A stretch of DNA of 64,000 bases from Balanoglossus misakiensis (taxonomy: Eukaryota; Hemichordata). Positions 22,801-38,517 of this stretch are shown one piece after another. Numbering within the stretch: position 1 is the first letter of the stretch; each line of letters starts with the position of its first letter. The notes under the pieces are model-generated. The model searched no databases and was not told the origin of the DNA. It was given only the letters and a program-made list of their open reading frames with translations. The position numbers and the translations under genes are program-made. The stretch spans positions 4,340,001-4,404,000 of the forward strand of contig CM082580.2 in the NCBI GenBank assembly GCA_040954595.2, given 5' to 3'.

Positions 22801-25800
22801 TGCTGCTGATGAATCTGCCGCTGCATTCTCTGGATCTGCAGTTGCTGGGCTACCGTGGGGGCGTTCAGCGTGACAGTGGCCGTGTTACCACCTCTGGTCA
22901 CAAGGTGCTGCGATGATGGCGAAAGGGGTGTCGGAACTGTGGACATCACGGTCCCAACATTAACATTAGTCACTGCCGTTGCAGTCGATGCCTGACTGGA
23001 GGCGGCAGTGTTGCCTGATGACAAAGTCAGAAACACCCTACTTGCAGTATTGGATGTTGGCAGTGAGGCAGTGGCTGCATTTGCCCCAGCAGCTTGGGAC
23101 ACCACGGAAGGCGCACTTGTAATCTGTAGTTTACCCGGACCGGCCGACATTCCTGAAAGCATTGTAGACGTAGGCACTTGGTTTCCTGAGTCACTGGTCC
23201 TTGATACAGTAATGAGCGGCTGCGATTGAAGCAAAGCGTAAAAGTCTGACAAACTCATCTGAGTTCCGAGCGATGTAGTGGGAAGGGTGATGGTTGTCGT
23301 GCCTCCGGCCAGAGCTTTGGATATTGCATTCAACAACAACGCCTTAGCCTCCCCTTGTTCTTGCTTTTTCTTTTCTCTGGCCCTGGCAGCTCGGGCCCGT
23401 CTCTTTGCCCTCTCCTTGTTCAGCCGAGCTTGTCTCCTCGTAGTTGGCCTTCCGTCACCCCCACTACCATCTATTAAACTCTCCACCACTAATCCATCAT
23501 CTAATGTCACAGGGCCATTGCCACTTTCTGCAGCAGCAGCAGACTGTGCAGTGACTTCAGCCGTCTCATTTTCTGGCGATTCAGTCTCAGAGTCACTTTC
23601 CTCAGTGCTGTCTTCATCACTGCTGTCATCACTTGAAGAATCAGACTCTTCACTTGCCCACAGATCTTCTCCAATCTAGAAATAAATAATACAACACACA
23701 CATTGGTCAAATATATACTTATCAACTTTATCAACAAACAAACGTGGTGTGATGACCCTTTCCCTTTGAACAATTTCAAAAATCCTGCATCAGAAAGTAC
23801 TTAAATTACCTCAGAGGGAGGTGGTTGCTCTCTGAAGTCATCCCATTCCTTCTTCAGTTTCACCCTGTTCCTTGATACAGCTTTTAGTATTCTTGCTTCC
23901 CATGGCTCAAGCTCAGATAACAAGTTGCACAGCACTTGATGCAATTCAACTTCACACCTCTTCCGTGGTGGTGGTTTTTCAATCTGTAATGAATCATACA
24001 TAAACAGGTGTTCAGAATGAGGTACATGTATGTATTCCTGTTAAAGAGAGTTGAGAAATTAGTTTCTCTATTTTGAAATTTATTTTCTGGCTGTTTAATT
24101 ATAGCATTTGCTAAATCAAGAAGAAACAATAAAGTGTAGATTGCCAAATTTACTAAGTAAGAAGCGTACAAATTCACAAAATTGGCAATGAAACAATGAG
24201 TTCTATAGTTTTACATTTCCACTACTAACGTGTAATTTCTACCGGTATTTCAGTATCTGGTCAGTTTCATTGTTGACTGCCTGAAATGTACTGCTTTAAT
24301 ATTTTCCACAGTTCCCATGAGTATATGTAAATTTAGAGCATACCTTTTTCTTTCTGCCCCTTCCAGTCTGTGGAGGTTCTGCCTCAGGTTCTGGCTCTGG
24401 GTCTGCAAATTTTGCAATTAATTCTTTCAGGGAATCTAGACTGTCGACGACCAATTCAAAAGGGCCTATCTCTGGCAAAATTTCTTCTTCCTCCTCCTCC
24501 TCCTCTTCTTGCTTTTCCTCTTTTACTTCTGTATCATCTTCAACCTTTTGTCCATCATTCTCTGTATCTTTTTGTTCTGTTCCATCAATCTCCATTTTCT
24601 CAACTTTGATACCCTTTTCTTCTGTCAGAGCTGCTTCAATTTCTGTCTCGCTTTCCTTCTTAGGAGACTTGATGTCATCTCTCTCACTCTCACCATCTTT
24701 CTCTGTTTTCACTTCCACAGCATTACGCTCACCATCCTTTTGCACAGAATCCTCACTATTGTGATTGTTTACATCCTCTTTTACATCATCAATAGCATCT
24801 TTGACAAGCATAGTATCCAAAGATTCCTTGTTGTCACCGTCCTTATCACCACTACCCTCGTTTAGACTTTGATCATCAGCATTGCTCTTGGTCGTCGTTT
24901 CATCATCACACAAGTCATCCTTTGTTTTGATATTTTCAGACCTGGTATCCCCTTCAACGTCACTTTCTCTTTCCTTCTCACAAACGTCCGTACTCATTTT
25001 GACATCTCCACCGTCAAGTTGTTCAGTTGAATTTTCTGTCTCTTCTCCATGCTCACTTTCTAAACATTTCTCCTCTTGGACCAGATTTTCCTCACCATCA
25101 ATGCCCTGAGTTTCATTCTCTTGCTTCTCACCGTCGCTCCTCTCACCCTTGGCACTTTCATTCCTCTTTTTCTTACTTTTCTTCCTTCCCCTTTGCTTTT
25201 TGTGTCTTTTCTTCCGCTTGGCAGTGTGTCTTGACTCTGACTTATCTTGAGGTACATGTTCATTATTGTTCACATTGTCACTTTCCACATCGCTTGGGCG
25301 GTCGCCCTCCGAGTGGGTTTCTTGCTTCCTCTTTGTTGAGGGTTTATCTTTGTCCGAGTCTTCCTCCTTTTCATTTGTTGATGTCACACTCTCTGAATCC
25401 ATCGGGTCTGTTACTTGGTCTGCCGGTTTTAACACTGGTATAATCCTCTGGTGGAAAGAACGGAAAAATATAGATTGTGTAAACAAAAAATAAGTTTCAT
25501 CATGTCTGTTCACTACCCCTTGCCAACATGTGCTTGCTGTATCATGTATGCATTCTTGTGCGTGCTCATTGTGTTTTAAATAAGCACTTTGAATTACAGA
25601 CACCAACCTAAATTCTATTTCCAACGACTTGACATTCAATTCAGTGTCTGAAAATGAAAAGTTAAACAGAATATAACAGCGACACAGAATTTATTTCTGC
25701 CAGTCATGAGTGATCAGTTTCATTGTCAATTTTTAATTTCATCCCTAAGCATATGACTTCTCAACTTTCCAACTTTACTGAAAAAGTACAATCTCAGTGC

Positions 25801-28800
25801 TAGTAGAAAATGATTCAAGAGAGAAGAAAATTACCTGTCGTAGTCTGCTTGGTCTTTCCCTCACAATGGGTGTAGTAGGCTTAGAACTTCGCCTTCGTTT
25901 TGCCTTCTTACACTGTTCTTCTGAGACCTGTGTTTCTTTCTGGAGAGGTGAGAATAAATGATGATAAGAGCAGGCAGTAGATCAAGACAGGTTCTTATTT
26001 GACTCAATATAACCACTTATAAATCATCGCGTAACAACTAGTTTAAGTCCATTTTGTCAAAATAAGTGCTATCTTGATGACTAGAAGTATCAGGTAATAT
26101 CACTTGCTTGAATTAAAAGCATTTCTGAGATTTTTGGGATATTTAATGCGTACCAAATTTTCTTGAGTTGCAGCTCATGAGGCTTTAAGCTCAATCAGGG
26201 GCGTACATGTAAAACACAACTGGATAAATATAGAAATCATGTTTATGGCTTGTGTTTTTACCTTTCGTTTTTGTTTTTCTTTCTTTTTCTCCTTCTCTTT
26301 CTTCTTCCTCTTCTCTTTAGGGGGTCTTGCAAATGGGTCTGGTATTGCAGCTTGCCGGTAGATCCTGACATCAGCACCGCAGAAGTGTGGGAAATGTATG
26401 TAGGAGTTGCCCTCAGCATCGTTTCCAAGATTGATTGCATGCAACTCACTCACTGGCAAAGAGTTGATGCAGTCTCTGGCAGCCTGATGATTCTCCTGCA
26501 AACCAAATCACAGTGCAATGAATATGTCAAAACTTCCATGCATAAATCTCAGTAGGTGTGAGTAGCATACCCAGGCTATGCAAATCATCCACAGTCACAA
26601 ATTGGGCATACATGTGATCTGTTTACATTTCACAGACTGTCATACTACACAAGGGACTATTAATTTTGTTTTATGTTGAAGATGGCATAGTTTTTATTAA
26701 CAATACATCAGCAAATGCAACTCCTCAAACATTCTTTCACTCAAAATCTCCATTTTTTGATTGACAAGTACATGTATATAAATGTTCACTTACCACAACT
26801 GTTTCCATTACAGCTTTCAGTATGTTGACTCTTTGGTAAAATGTCAGCTCATGGTAAGCTTTCTTATCCAGTTTAAACTTTTTGCCCATTACTTTGAAGA
26901 AAAACGGATCTATTCCTAGCTGTGATGCAGCCTGATACGGTAAAAAAGTAAAAATAATTTACTGTTAATATCAACTTTGAAAAAGGCACCACTGACTGCT
27001 GTACATTGCTTCTCTGTTTGTATAGTACTCATGGATAATGAAAAGCCAGGTATTTTTTTTTCCTGACAAGTATGTTATACGCCACCTTGCAGTAGATAAA
27101 TGTGGTATTGAGCCTTTTCCCCACTAAAACCTGTTTTGTATGTCTTGGCATTGCTCATATACTAAGGCACTGTTTGGCAGTTTGAACCCCTTAAAATGCA
27201 CCAATCTCACCGGTTTGGCTGGGTGGTCATATATAGGCCCTTCTGAGTGTCAGTCACACATACTTGGCAGCAGTTTAACGGGCCTGGGTGCCTGAAGTTT
27301 AGGCCCACTGTTAATCAAACCAGTTTCAAATGATTTGGCAGGAGGGTTAAGTTAATACTTGCCAAAACTGAAAGCTGTTTCATCAGATCTACAAATGGCA
27401 TAGTACTAACTGATTTCTTCTCTGATACACATGACATAAAGAATTACCTTTTCCACGTCACCGTCTTTCTGTTCTAGTACTTTATACCACTGCCTCACCC
27501 TCTCCCGCAGCTTTATCGACCATATCCCATAAGGCATTGGTGGCTTCTTATTCAGACTGAGGTAAAATAATAAACAAAGTATGAGATGGAGACATAGCAG
27601 ATTACCTAGTGTTAATATTTCATTCTTTGTGATGCTTTGACATTCACGGACCTGTGAGAAGACTGTCTTAGCAAGAATCACTTTGTGATCCTTTGCTTTC
27701 GGCATCATGTTGGTCTTTTCATGTAACTGTTTTCCTCTGCTTTTGGAACACACTTCAATATCTCACTGTGCTTGTACATATCACAAAGAGTAAATTGAAA
27801 CACATTTTCACCGCATACATTTTAGAAACAACATTACAAACCATTACCACTCAATATTGGGTAGAATAAAAATTCAACCACCATACTCATTCCCGCACGT
27901 TGTTCTCCATTGTAATTTATCACCAGTAAATAAATAGTTAGCAGGGCTTTTAATCAGATGACCAACACACAATTTTAGGGTTTGACATCTATTTCAACTT
28001 TAAAACACACCCAGCTAAAACAGCCAGAAAAAATTGAAAATAGTGAAAAATACATCACTACAGGTTTTATCTGAATATAAATAGCATTTGATAGCTGTGT
28101 GGCAGTTACATTTTGTTCTAAATTAAACATATGGATTAAAATTTAATTTTACTGTATGTTTTACTCAAACGGGCACAAGATAAGAGCATTGCACCAGGGA
28201 AAATCCTCTCAGACCCCACTCTTGGATTTAGAATTTTTGCCATTATACTGAAACAATTTTAACCAATTTGATCACAGACCGTTAAATTCATTTATTTACC
28301 CCCCAATGTGGAATATTAAAATATCAATTTCGTCACTCACCTCAATCTCTGAAAAGGTGTGCTCAATAAGGATGTAACCACTTTGGCAAACGATGTACTT
28401 TCCCTTGGCATCAGAAAGCCTCGCTCCAATTCATAGAAGGCAACTTCACCTATATTCATTATACTTTGACAAATGTACAAAAAGTGTCCAATTTGTGGAA
28501 TCTGTAAAGAAAATATTATTGTTAGTTATAAAATGTATTAATTCATGAATTCCTTGAAAATAATTGAATGCAGCTTTAGAAATTTCTCCCCTTTGTGGTT
28601 GACATTACCATCGAGTGCACTACTATCAACAATAAAGCATTCTCGGTAAATGATATTATCACAGAAAGTGACAGATGCTACTCCTTCCTTACATGTACAT
28701 CTATACAGAGAAGACCCCAGTTTGGCCACTGCTAATGTTACCAACCCCAGGAATTGGTCTCAATACTATAGCGAGCAGTGTAACTTTAACTAATAGTAAA

Positions 28801-31542
28801 CCCTTGCTCGTCACTTTCACTACTAGATAGAACAATGGGCTATATTTCATGAGGATGGAGAGTTAATTGAACAGACAACAGAAAACTACATTTTGTAAAG
28901 TTTGTACAATTCTGGCAGCAAACAATATTTGTTACATTCTGGTTGCCCTGTCAAGACATCAGTGCTCTTCAGAAATCAACACTCCACTTTCAAGATTTGG
29001 CTGGCTTGTTTTATCCTAGTCGTAAACAATATGAACCCTCTATCATAAATCATGGATTTTTCGGTGGTGTATCCCCAGAAGATAAATTCAGGGTACAATT
29101 CAAAGATAAAGGAATGACAGTTTGACGCATGATTCTACATTCTACTTAAATAATTACCTCCCACATTGCCTTCAACTGTGAACCTACTGGTTCTTCACAT
29201 AAGTTGGCTTCCCAGTCAATAATTTCTTGCTGCATTCTAGCCAATTCTTCCTTCTTGTCTCTTTCTCTCTGTCGCCTTTCTTCAATTTCTCGAAGCCCTT
29301 CCTCCTGTTTGATATAGGCAATGATGGGAGACTTCTCGCTACTGTCAAGTCCAAACATGGTGCGTGATGCTGGTCTTCTCCTCAGTCCTGCAATACACAG
29401 ACAGGAATGCTGAAAGACTGTTGTTTGCGTACATAAGTCCATATGAATACAACTCTGTTATTCTATACATACATGTACATATTACTCTTATTGGTCAGCT
29501 TACCTGTACAAGGATTGTTTGAATCATCTTCTCCATATCGACCATTGGATGTTAGATAATGAGTTGTCTTGTCTCTGATTGACCTAAAAATAACGCAAGT
29601 CATAACAAATTATAGACTGGGTCGTCATGTCTGTGTGCACTCAGTAATATGGTACTCAGTGTGCCCTCTAAGCCCATATGACACGCCACTGACTCAACAA
29701 AGTCACTGGTGACTCAAAAAAATTATCCGCACTACATGCAAAGGTAAAAGGCTGACTCAGGGATTTCTAGAAATCCGCAAATTGACTCAAAGCTTTTAAA
29801 AACTATGTTTTTAGCGGGCACACTGATGGTACTCCCCATGTCCTCAAAACGTATAAAATTACATGACGCTCAAAGATCTAGGAATGGATAATTAATCAAA
29901 CAATAGGGTATATTTGTGTTATTGCATTTGCATCATACATGTAGTCAAGAAGAATACATACCTTGGTTGCAAGTTTAGTTTTTGCTCTAATATACGTTCC
30001 AGTTTCATGGCCTGTTTTGAAACCCAGTGATCAAACCCATTGTATCTGTAACAATTTTCCAGCATCAGCCTGAAATCTCTAACAAACTCCGTCACAGTCT
30101 GGTACTCTCTCTTATCAAACTTTGTTTCCACTGTAGTAAAAAAAAACAGGCATCAATACTAAGACAATTCCCAAATCATTTTACTGGTATCATAGGGAAA
30201 TTTGCAGTGTCACAAGTTTTACACAAACCATGCCGACCAACAACAATAAGATTGGAATACTTTAAGTTTGAGGTACACTATTTAAAAAGGTTCTAATTTT
30301 GTTTATTTTGTTCACAAATTATGAAAGAAAGAAAAAAAGCAACTCGACCTTAAAATACAATGCAAGTTCAACATTTTTCAACGTGAGAATGCCAACAGTT
30401 GTAAGATTATTTTGTAACACTTTCATATTTGAGAGTCAAAACAAAATTTAGTTCTCATATTGTAAGCCATGCATTAATCAGAAACCATGACTGAACACAC
30501 CAAAAATGGTTTCAACAGAAACATTTGTGACGTATTCTTCCTAACTTCAATTTTATTATATTATTATGAAGTATTCTGTAAAACTATTCTTTCTCAGCTA
30601 ATTATCTTGTTTTTCTGCAGTCTCAATTTTCTTAGAACTTTGGAGTCAAGCTGGAGGAAAATATTAAAGTCTGTATGAATTGACCAAGTTAAGACCAGCA
30701 AATGTACCATGAATGCAAGTAGTGCAAACCATAACATCAGGATTTCTTTAAATTTTTGAGAAACTGTCAGAACCCCCAGGTCACTGAAATTGGTTTCAGA
30801 AAATAAACAGTCAGTTACCAGTAAGACAGGTTCTGGCGTTGGTTTGGAAATGACAACACTGGCACTGCTAAGAATGTGGTACACTGCCTTGCAGAAATGA
30901 ACTCCAAAATGCATCAACCATTGCACAACGCAATTACAAAGTAACCACACAGTCATTAGCAACACACAATTGCAAAGCTAGGAGGTCCTGTATTGGGGAA
31001 TACCGGGGATTCCCTCTACATGTAGTTTCAATTTCACTGCTATCGTCGTATCGAACTAGGAAACTCAAAGATGACGCCTACTGCCAAATAACGACATCGG
31101 TCAGAATTGGAATCAAAAGTACACTATTCAACTATAATGTGAGCCACTGAGTGACACCCGCCTTCATAATCCTCACTCGTTTGGGGTTTTACTCACTTTT
31201 TCTTAGCCACATTGGCTCCTTGATTCGCTCATGGTAATCCCACAAGTTGTATTTCTCAACATCAACAGGGTCCACAAACGGCCATATGATGGATTTGCTT
31301 GTGGACATGATTCCCATTAAAAGGCGATAGCCATGTTGGAGTTCGAAATTCAGTTCTGGTTTTCTGTCTTCCTGGACTATCACGGGTAACTCCTGCAAAG
31401 CCTGATTCGAGTCTTCACTTGGTGTTGGAGTATCCAAAGAACTTTCTGCGACGTCTGATGTCTGAAATGGTCGGTAACCAATTTCATTTTCCAGGGGATC
31501 GGGTTGATCTTGGAATGACCACGAGTCCTCCGGAGTTTCCAT
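19854..31542 (-). CDS. KIAA2026: KIAA2026/BRD10-like bromodomain protein
   Basis: Twelve exons: 31542-31197, 30130-29962, 29583-29504, 29387-29158, 28501-28341, 27556-27448, 26931-26794, 26495-26262, 25939-25835, 25447-24344, 23983-23810 and 23675-19854; 6672 nt, 2223 residues, every phase consistent. Residues about 68-170 form a bromodomain (IIWPFVDPV, EKYNLWDY, IKEPM, VRDFRLMLENCYRYNG) keeping the acetyl-lysine-binding Asn (N146). A charged helix (EIEERRQRERDKKEELARMQQE) follows. Residues about 276-489 are a helical module with GNDAEGNSYIHFP, which resembles DDT/WHIM modules of chromatin remodellers (inference). Then come a Lys/Glu/Asp-rich region (525-892) and a 1.27-kb-residue-class Gln/Ser/Thr/Val-rich tail of about 1270 residues with a basic stretch near its start. 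Length and order fit human KIAA2026 (about 2100 residues), a nuclear protein of poorly known role. Head to head with JMJD7. Confidence 0.75.
27187..27346 (-). mobile_element. Short interspersed repeat, family B, copy 2
   Basis: Reverse-complement relative of 1942-2107, in a KIAA2026-like intron. The right end GGAGGG is followed by TTAA (27347-27350). The left end CCCC is preceded by TGAA, possibly a mutated TTAA. A piggyBac-type non-autonomous element is the best fit. Confidence 0.55.
29649..29833. mobile_element. hAT-type MITE with 8-bp target-site duplication
   Basis: The element (29657-29825, 169 bp) starts CAGTGTGCCC and ends GGGCACACTG, a perfect 10-bp terminal inverted repeat beginning with CAG. 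Direct repeats ATGGTACT flank it exactly (29649-29656, 29826-29833). An 8-bp duplication with CAGTG-type ends is diagnostic of hAT transposons. The perfect flanks indicate a recent insertion. Intronic in the KIAA2026-like gene; no coding capacity. Confidence 0.92.
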
Positions 31543-32533
31543 TTGGGCAATGAATACAAAAAATCTTCAGCACATAGAATCGTTTTCCCTCGCTAGCTGA
31601 GCACCACTTGTGTTTGTAAATAAACTCTTTTTGACCGGAACCACTCAACATCGAGCGCAGAAGTAAGGGAACTTGAACGAACTTGCAGAAACGATGAAAG
31701 ACAATGAAAATTCCTCAAAATTTGAGAAAAATATTCTCGTTGATCCCAATGCCTCATAAGTTAGGGAATAATCCATTTTACATTCAAATATTTGACCGAC
31801 GAGACATTTTCTTCAAAACTCCTTCCAGACGAAGTGGGAATTGGTTAAAATTTGACGAAATTAGCGAAATATTCGTATTTCGCGAGGAAATCACCTCTGA
31901 TAGCCGCTTCACATGCAGTAACAACAAATTAAACCGCAATACGCACGCACGTTTTTATAGAATATCGCACAGTTTACCTTAAAATTTGGAAATAATCAGA
32001 AAATAACTCTATAAAACGATATTTCTCAAGCCATGAAACTCAATTTGTAAAAACACGACTGTAAACATTGAGGAAAAATACAAAATAGTCCGCAGCGGAT
32101 GAAAATATGCTAATCTTGAACGGTCCGTCTCTCGCAGGTCACGTTACCAACCCATGATAAATTTTTCGAAAAATTGGACGGTTCTTTGATTTTAAGCAGA
32201 TGGCACAGGAAAATGATTTTCAGCTTAAATAAGCGTAAAAACTTTAATTAATTCAACCCTTTTCTGATTAATTATCTCCCTAAAATCGCATAAAACATTG
32301 ATCTGAGAAGAAACGCACCCCCATATGAAAATGGATTATTCCATATTAGAGCGCCACCACACAGGTCATTCGCGCCTGGGTCAGATCGACCTTGACATCG
32401 TGCTACATAGAAGTAGCAAAGACGTATGGTGATGTCGATCTGAGTCAGTAGTTTTGCGCAGAAGAAGGTGGAAGAAAGGGTCTATCTTACTTATGCGTCT
32501 GTCATGCGTGAGCATGTACTGAACACTGTAAAA
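31543..32533. promoter_or_regulatory. Divergent KIAA2026-like/JMJD7 promoter region
   Basis: 991 bp separate the two start codons. An inverted repeat at 32381-32390 (TCAGATCGAC) and 32434-32443 (GTCGATCTGA) encloses a smaller one (GCTAC/GTAGC, 32402-32417). It could form a hairpin just upstream of the JMJD7 ATG or act as a paired binding site. No TATA box is seen. Confidence 0.5.
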
Positions 32534-35427
<2,894 letters not shown>

Positions 35428-35439
35428 CATATCCTGGTG

Positions 35440-35445
35440 AATAAA
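35440..35445 (+). terminator. Candidate JMJD7 polyadenylation signal
   Basis: AATAAA lies just after the JMJD7 stop codon. A later ATAAAG near 35600 could be used instead. Confidence 0.4.
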
Positions 35446-38400
35446 CAAACAGTGAGGATGCACAGGCATTTCAAGAAAACAGCAAAATAGCGACACTGTT
35501 TTCTCAAAATTCTACATGAAGACGGATATACAGCAGCAACAGCACACAAGTGACTGGACACGACACATCACATTTGCTACCACTTTTAAAAATATTGCAT
35601 AAAGAGAATCACTCACAATACCATAACTATTTGGAGGAAACAATTTTATTGAATCTCGTTACAGGAACAATATATACATACCATTCAAAATGAATGACCA
35701 TAACTTTTTCAACTTCGATCAATGCATGATCATCAAAAGTTGAATATTAGTTATCAGAAGAGGATATGAGCATTTGAGTTACCGATGTGAATGCTCACAA
35801 TATGGCCGCAAACATATTTCATCCGAAATGAACCAAGATCATCCTTACATGCTTATAATATCACAAAGTTGACCATTTGAAATGTGTACCTTGACAGCAC
35901 ACTGGATGTTTCTTGAACCAGTTGTTATTGCTCAAAACTAGATGACATAACAACTCTTGTACCAAGGACTTGACAAAATAACTTCAAATCAACATTTTGT
36001 GATTACCAGTGGGAAAAAAACTCAAAGGCTCCCATGGTAAATTATTGAAAGGTTTTCTTTCCCCATAGACATTTACCTCCTTAAGTATTAACCCTTTCAA
36101 CCCCAGATCCCTCTTTAGAGGTCCAAGCTTACCATAGAAAACAATGGGTTTGGACTGAACCATTGTTGTGAAAGGGTTAATCACAGACTGAATTTGAGTC
36201 ATGGACTGCATGTTTGTTTAGCATCTTGTCAGTTTATAACTTATACAGTATTAAAAACCTTTTTCTTTGTGTAATACATGGCAAGACTAATTTTTGGGGT
36301 AAAATGGCAGGAAATTATCATTAAAACCAAAATGGGCAAGTAATAAAAACTAGGTTTTGCTGGTAGAGTATTCAAATTTTTGAACGGTTGACTGATTTTT
36401 AATAATGGGGAAAAATGTACATTTATTGTATGGAAGACATAAAATAAAACAAATTTGTATATCAGGGAAAATAAAATGTATTCTCTCCTAATCTATCTGG
36501 CAGCCATACACCAATTTTAGCATTAAACTTTTATCCAAGTATTTCATGTCTACTACAATAAAAGATGTAAAATAAAATCTGAGGCTCATTGAGATTAACC
36601 CGGGATTCAGAATGCTTGATCAAACAAATAAGGCTTGCCTTATTTTACCTTTGAAAACCTGCACAAAGGAGAAAAAAACACACAAAACTGACATTACTTT
36701 CAATAACCTGAATTCTGCTGGCATATACGTTATGAGCAGACCGTGTGAATAAATGATTGACACGTTACCGGAAAGTTGAATTTAAAAGAAAATTCACTAA
36801 CATCAGTAGATTAGCGACAATGAGAGGTAATGTTGCTTAAACCTGAGTTGTCCTCTCGTTAACATTACACTATATGCTGACGGTGATAAACAGTAACAGT
36901 TGCCATACGAGTACGTGTTTGAGGGGAGGGGCACAACCATGCAGCAAATGGTCAAGTATTTGTATGAGGTGCACCTCAAAATTTCTAGCATAATCTCCAC
37001 AAAATGGGTACAACTTTTAAAACAATAGTCAAATGTCTGTATGGTGTACCGGGTATGGTACACCTGTTCGTTTGTAAACAGTTAACTTACTCCTTGGAAT
37101 TTAGAGATGCATAGTTTACTTCTATAAAACTTTAAAACAGTCCAACTGCTGAAAACTAAAGCACAACACTTCAAAGTTTTAAAAAATCCCACCCCCAACA
37201 AAATGATAAATCCCGTGGGGAATATGCTCTCTAACACATGGTCAGAACCATTGGAGTAAATTGGGGGGAGTTCACTCAGAAAGTTCTCCATTACTTAACA
37301 GTGATACCCAAGTAGAGACAAGTTTATTGTAATAGACTCATAGCAGTGGTGTTTCACAAAATGTCAATACCTGCAATTTTATGCCGAATTTTGATATCAA
37401 GTTGAAACACTGTGATAATTCGATATTTTTGGAATAACCAGGACCTGATAACGGTTGATAAGTTTCAGATAAAGTGCACAATGCAATTGCAAGAACTTGA
37501 TTGGAAAGATTTTTCCACAGGCATGTCATATAAGCAAGCACGTTTGTTGTATGGTTACAGTTCGACTTCTCTGGACTGCACTTTGTTGAGCAATGATGTC
37601 AGAGAGTTTCATGTGGTTCAGATATAAGTAGCTGGATTCCAAGATTTGTTTCAAGACAATACATGTACATGCATTGCAGTGCTGCAAATGGCACTGAACT
37701 CACTTCACAATGACCTTCTGAAGGTCAGATTAGAGGCAGACTGACCAAAGTTGAGACTCTGTTGGATTCACCTTTCAAATCAGAAGTATTCCGCTTGTGT
37801 GCCAGGCTGGTTTGTGAAAACTGTCAAACTGATTTCAGCTGTGCTTCTTTTGGGTGATGGTCTCAATGAAACACTGATGAAGTCACATGATCAAGTACAT
37901 GTATATTTTGACTACTGAACTGGAGCTCAGCAGAAGTAGCAAAAAAAAATGTAAGTATACCCACAAACCAATATCTAAAATCCATTTGAAGGTCAAGAAC
38001 AAGAATCCGTGGACTGTTGTGCCAAGACGAAATGACATATACATGTACTCCCGATTCAAAATGTGAAAGGGGTCATTATCTGTTTGAATCATCATACTTG
38101 GCACATGACATCACATTACAGTTCGGCACTAGGACTAGCGTAAATAGCAGATTAGAACCTCAAAATGGGCACACTGCTGGTTCATCTTCATCATTCTATT
38201 AAAGTGGAGAGAATAACTTCAGCATACTTTGAGCACATCAGCATGGCCTTGCAGATTTATAGCTCGGTAAAAAGTTTGTCATTTTGTGCTTCAGCATCAA
38301 GCTTCCTCGGAATATATTCAGTACTATCAGTACAGCTTTGAAGCCCGGAAGTTTAGCATCACAGGAAACTGAAAGATTGGCCTTTCCATATTCAGTTGTA

Positions 38401-38517
38401 GTTGTGCGTAGACATCAAACTCCACACCAGAATGCCGAGATGTATTTGCACTGTTCAACAGCAAGGCACTCGGACTAAATTATATGTACTCCTTCATTTT
38501 TGCATTGCAGTTTTCTT
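35446..38517. other. 3-kb convergent spacer between JMJD7 and INSIG
   Basis: No supportable coding frame. It contains the piggyBac-like MITE at 36088-36180 and otherwise AT-rich unique sequence. It presumably includes the INSIG 3' UTR on the minus strand. Confidence 0.45.
36088..36180. mobile_element. piggyBac-like MITE, copy 3 (complete)
   Basis: TTAA (36088-36091) is followed by CCCTTTCAACCCC, and the other end is TGAAAGGG followed by TTAA (36177-36180). CCC...GGG ends inside TTAA duplications are the signature of piggyBac transposons. The 85-bp body matches the copies at 1-65 and 1033-1123. Confidence 0.8.

Noticed and set aside
19998-23679. Several plus-strand frames of 60-140 residues opposite the long last exon of the KIAA2026-like gene
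   Set aside because: They are shadows of a 1.27-kilocodon Gln/Ser/Thr-rich exon; no independent start context, splice sites or family motifs.
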